From Sphingomonas sp. TZW2008 (GTDB lineage Bacteria; Pseudomonadota; Alphaproteobacteria; Sphingomonadales; Sphingomonadaceae): a stretch of DNA of 64,000 nt. The stretch covers positions 62,001 through 126,000 of the forward strand of contig NZ_BDJB01000011.1 of the NCBI RefSeq assembly GCF_002117915.1, written 5' to 3'. Numbering within the stretch: position 1 is the first letter of the stretch; the number at the start of each line of letters is the position of its first letter. Of this stretch, positions 63,127-64,000 are shown piece after piece. Made by a program: the position numbers and the translations under genes. The notes under the pieces were generated by a model that saw only the letters and a list, made by a program, of their open reading frames with translations, was not told where the DNA came from and searched no databases.

Positions 63127-64000
63127 TGGAAACCCGTTCCAACCACGTCCTTGTCGGGGCCGTCGTGCTGATCCTGCTGGCGGTGCTTGCGCTGTTCACG
63201 GTGTGGATCGCGCGGCTCGGCGGGTCGACCGAGAAGGAATATGACATCTTCTTCAAACAGTCGGTCGACGGTTTGGCGAAGGGTTCGTCGGTCACCTATT
63301 CGGGTGTGCCGTCGGGCCAAGTCAAATCGATCCAGCTGTGGCGCAACGATCCGCAGTTCGTCCGCGTCCGCATCAGTGTCAATAACGAGACGCCGATCCT
63401 GCAGGGCACGGCGGCGACGGTGCAGGGCAGCTTCACCGGCACGAGCACGATCAGCCTCGACGGTGCGCGCAAGGGCGCGCCGCCGATCGTGTGCCCGGAA
63501 AACGACATGGCGAGCCAGTGCCCGTACGGCGTGCCGGTGATCCCGACCAAGACGGGCGGCATCGGTGCGATCCTCAATTCCGCGCCGCAGCTGCTCGAGC
63601 GGCTGTCAACGCTGACCGAACGGCTGACCGGGCTATTGACCGACCGCAACCAGGCGTCGATCGCCGGGATCCTGGAGAACACCAACCGGCTGACCAACGC
63701 GCTCGCCGATCGCGGGCCCGAGATCGCCGCGACGCTGGCGCAAACGCGGGTCGCGATCCAGCAGGCCGGCACCGCGGCGGAGCAGATCGGCGCGCTGGCG
63801 GCAACCACCAACGGCGTCCTCGCAGAGGATGTGAAGCCGGCGATGGCCAACCTCAACGAGACGATCCGCTCGGCCAAGCAGAGCGCCGACACGCTCAACG
63901 GCGCGATCCAGGATGCGCGGCCGGGCCTGCAGACCTTCTCCAAGCGGACCGTGCCCGAAATCAACCAGCTGGTGCTCGACCTGCGCCAGATGTCGCAATC
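63126..64000 (+). CDS. mlaD: MlaD/MCE family lipid-binding protein (3' partial)
   Basis: The ATG at 63126 overlaps the mlaF stop by one base (TGATG). An N-terminal membrane anchor (HVLVGAVVLILLAVLALFTVWIA) precedes the MCE domain (YDIFFKQSVDGLAKGSSVTYSGVPSGQVKSI, GSFTGTSTISLDG). A long helical region with TERLTGLLTDRNQASIAGIL follows, suggesting a longer MCE protein with a tube-like helical part. At least 291 residues are present; the end is outside the window. It carries lipids across the periplasm with MlaEF. Confidence 0.93.
   Translation, partial: METRSNHVLVGAVVLILLAVLALFTVWIARLGGSTEKEYDIFFKQSVDGLAKGSSVTYSGVPSGQVKSIQLWRNDPQFVRVRISVNNETPILQGTAATVQGSFTGTSTISLDGARKGAPPIVCPENDMASQCPYGVPVIPTKTGGIGAILNSAPQLLERLSTLTERLTGLLTDRNQASIAGILENTNRLTNALADRGPEIAATLAQTRVAIQQAGTAAEQIGALAATTNGVLAEDVKPAMANLNETIRSAKQSADTLNGAIQDARPGLQTFSKRTVPEINQLVLDLRQMSQ

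Noticed and set aside
1..64000. tRNA, rRNA, transposase, integrase or prophage genes
   Set aside because: Looked for typical signatures (clover-leaf arms with CCA ends, DDE or Tyr-recombinase motifs, phage structural genes); none was convincing.

Overview
The window is high-GC DNA from an alphaproteobacterium, most likely Sphingomonas or a close sphingomonad. Support comes from gene content: an SciP-type DUF1153 protein, a crtZ-crtW ketocarotenoid pair, an Mla-type operon whose permease carries an N-terminal STAS domain, a DUF3034/truncated-haemoglobin cassette, several hybrid histidine kinases and a ku-ligD pair. No rRNA, tRNA, CRISPR array, transposase or phage gene was recognised. The DNA looks chromosomal and densely coding. 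Many long open frames lie antisense to real genes; these are high-GC artefacts and are left out.

Layout. 1-3 kb: a 5'-truncated SDR, a zinc alcohol dehydrogenase and a lipoprotein. 3.1-7 kb (minus strand): DUF2946 protein, TonB-dependent receptor and PepSY membrane protein, probably for metal or siderophore handling. 7.3-8.5 kb: crtZ-crtW for ketocarotenoids. 8.9-10 kb: a catalase-like protein. 10-14.5 kb: two divergent pairs, a cupredoxin with a GGDEF-EAL protein and a DUF3034 protein with an exported truncated haemoglobin. 14.8-16.3 kb: a PadR regulator coupled to a protein with SEDS (RodA/FtsW) signatures. 16.8-20.5 kb: cold-shock protein, hybrid kinase and Crp/Fnr regulator. 20.6-23.4 kb: a PhoPQ-like two-component system divergent from a proline-rich secreted protein. 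23.6-29.6 kb: DUF1993, ugd, LuxR-type regulator, membrane HTH-TPR protein and a frameshifted nitroreductase. 29.8-34.9 kb: AraC regulator, very small proteins, an FNT-family channel and an M48 protease with a LysM-like tail.

34.9-36.0 kb is a 1.1 kb stretch without genes. It holds several strong hairpins, two of them followed by T runs, so it may encode small RNAs. 36-45.6 kb: MHYT hybrid kinase, AraC regulator, DUF885 peptidase, DUF1624 membrane protein, a 47-residue hydrophilic protein, an alcohol dehydrogenase and a DUF4197 lipoprotein. 45.7-49.1 kb: Ku and LigD for end joining. 49.2-54.3 kb: pdxH, a cation efflux protein ending in a tandem palindromic repeat, PhzF-like protein, a UVR-motif protein coupled to mnmA, sciP and a GlsB-family membrane protein. 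54.3-64 kb: SIMPL protein, RND adaptor and pump, DUF445 protein and mlaE-mlaF-mlaD, the last cut by the window end.

Many adjacent genes overlap by 1 or 4 bases (TGATG, ATGA or GTGA), which supports the operon calls. Much of the window is regulatory: five sensor or c-di-GMP proteins and at least seven transcription factors sit beside envelope, metal and stress functions. The least-described items are the PadR/SEDS-like pair, the cupredoxin/c-di-GMP/globin cassette and the candidate small RNA region. All functional statements rest on reading motifs by eye; no database search was run.
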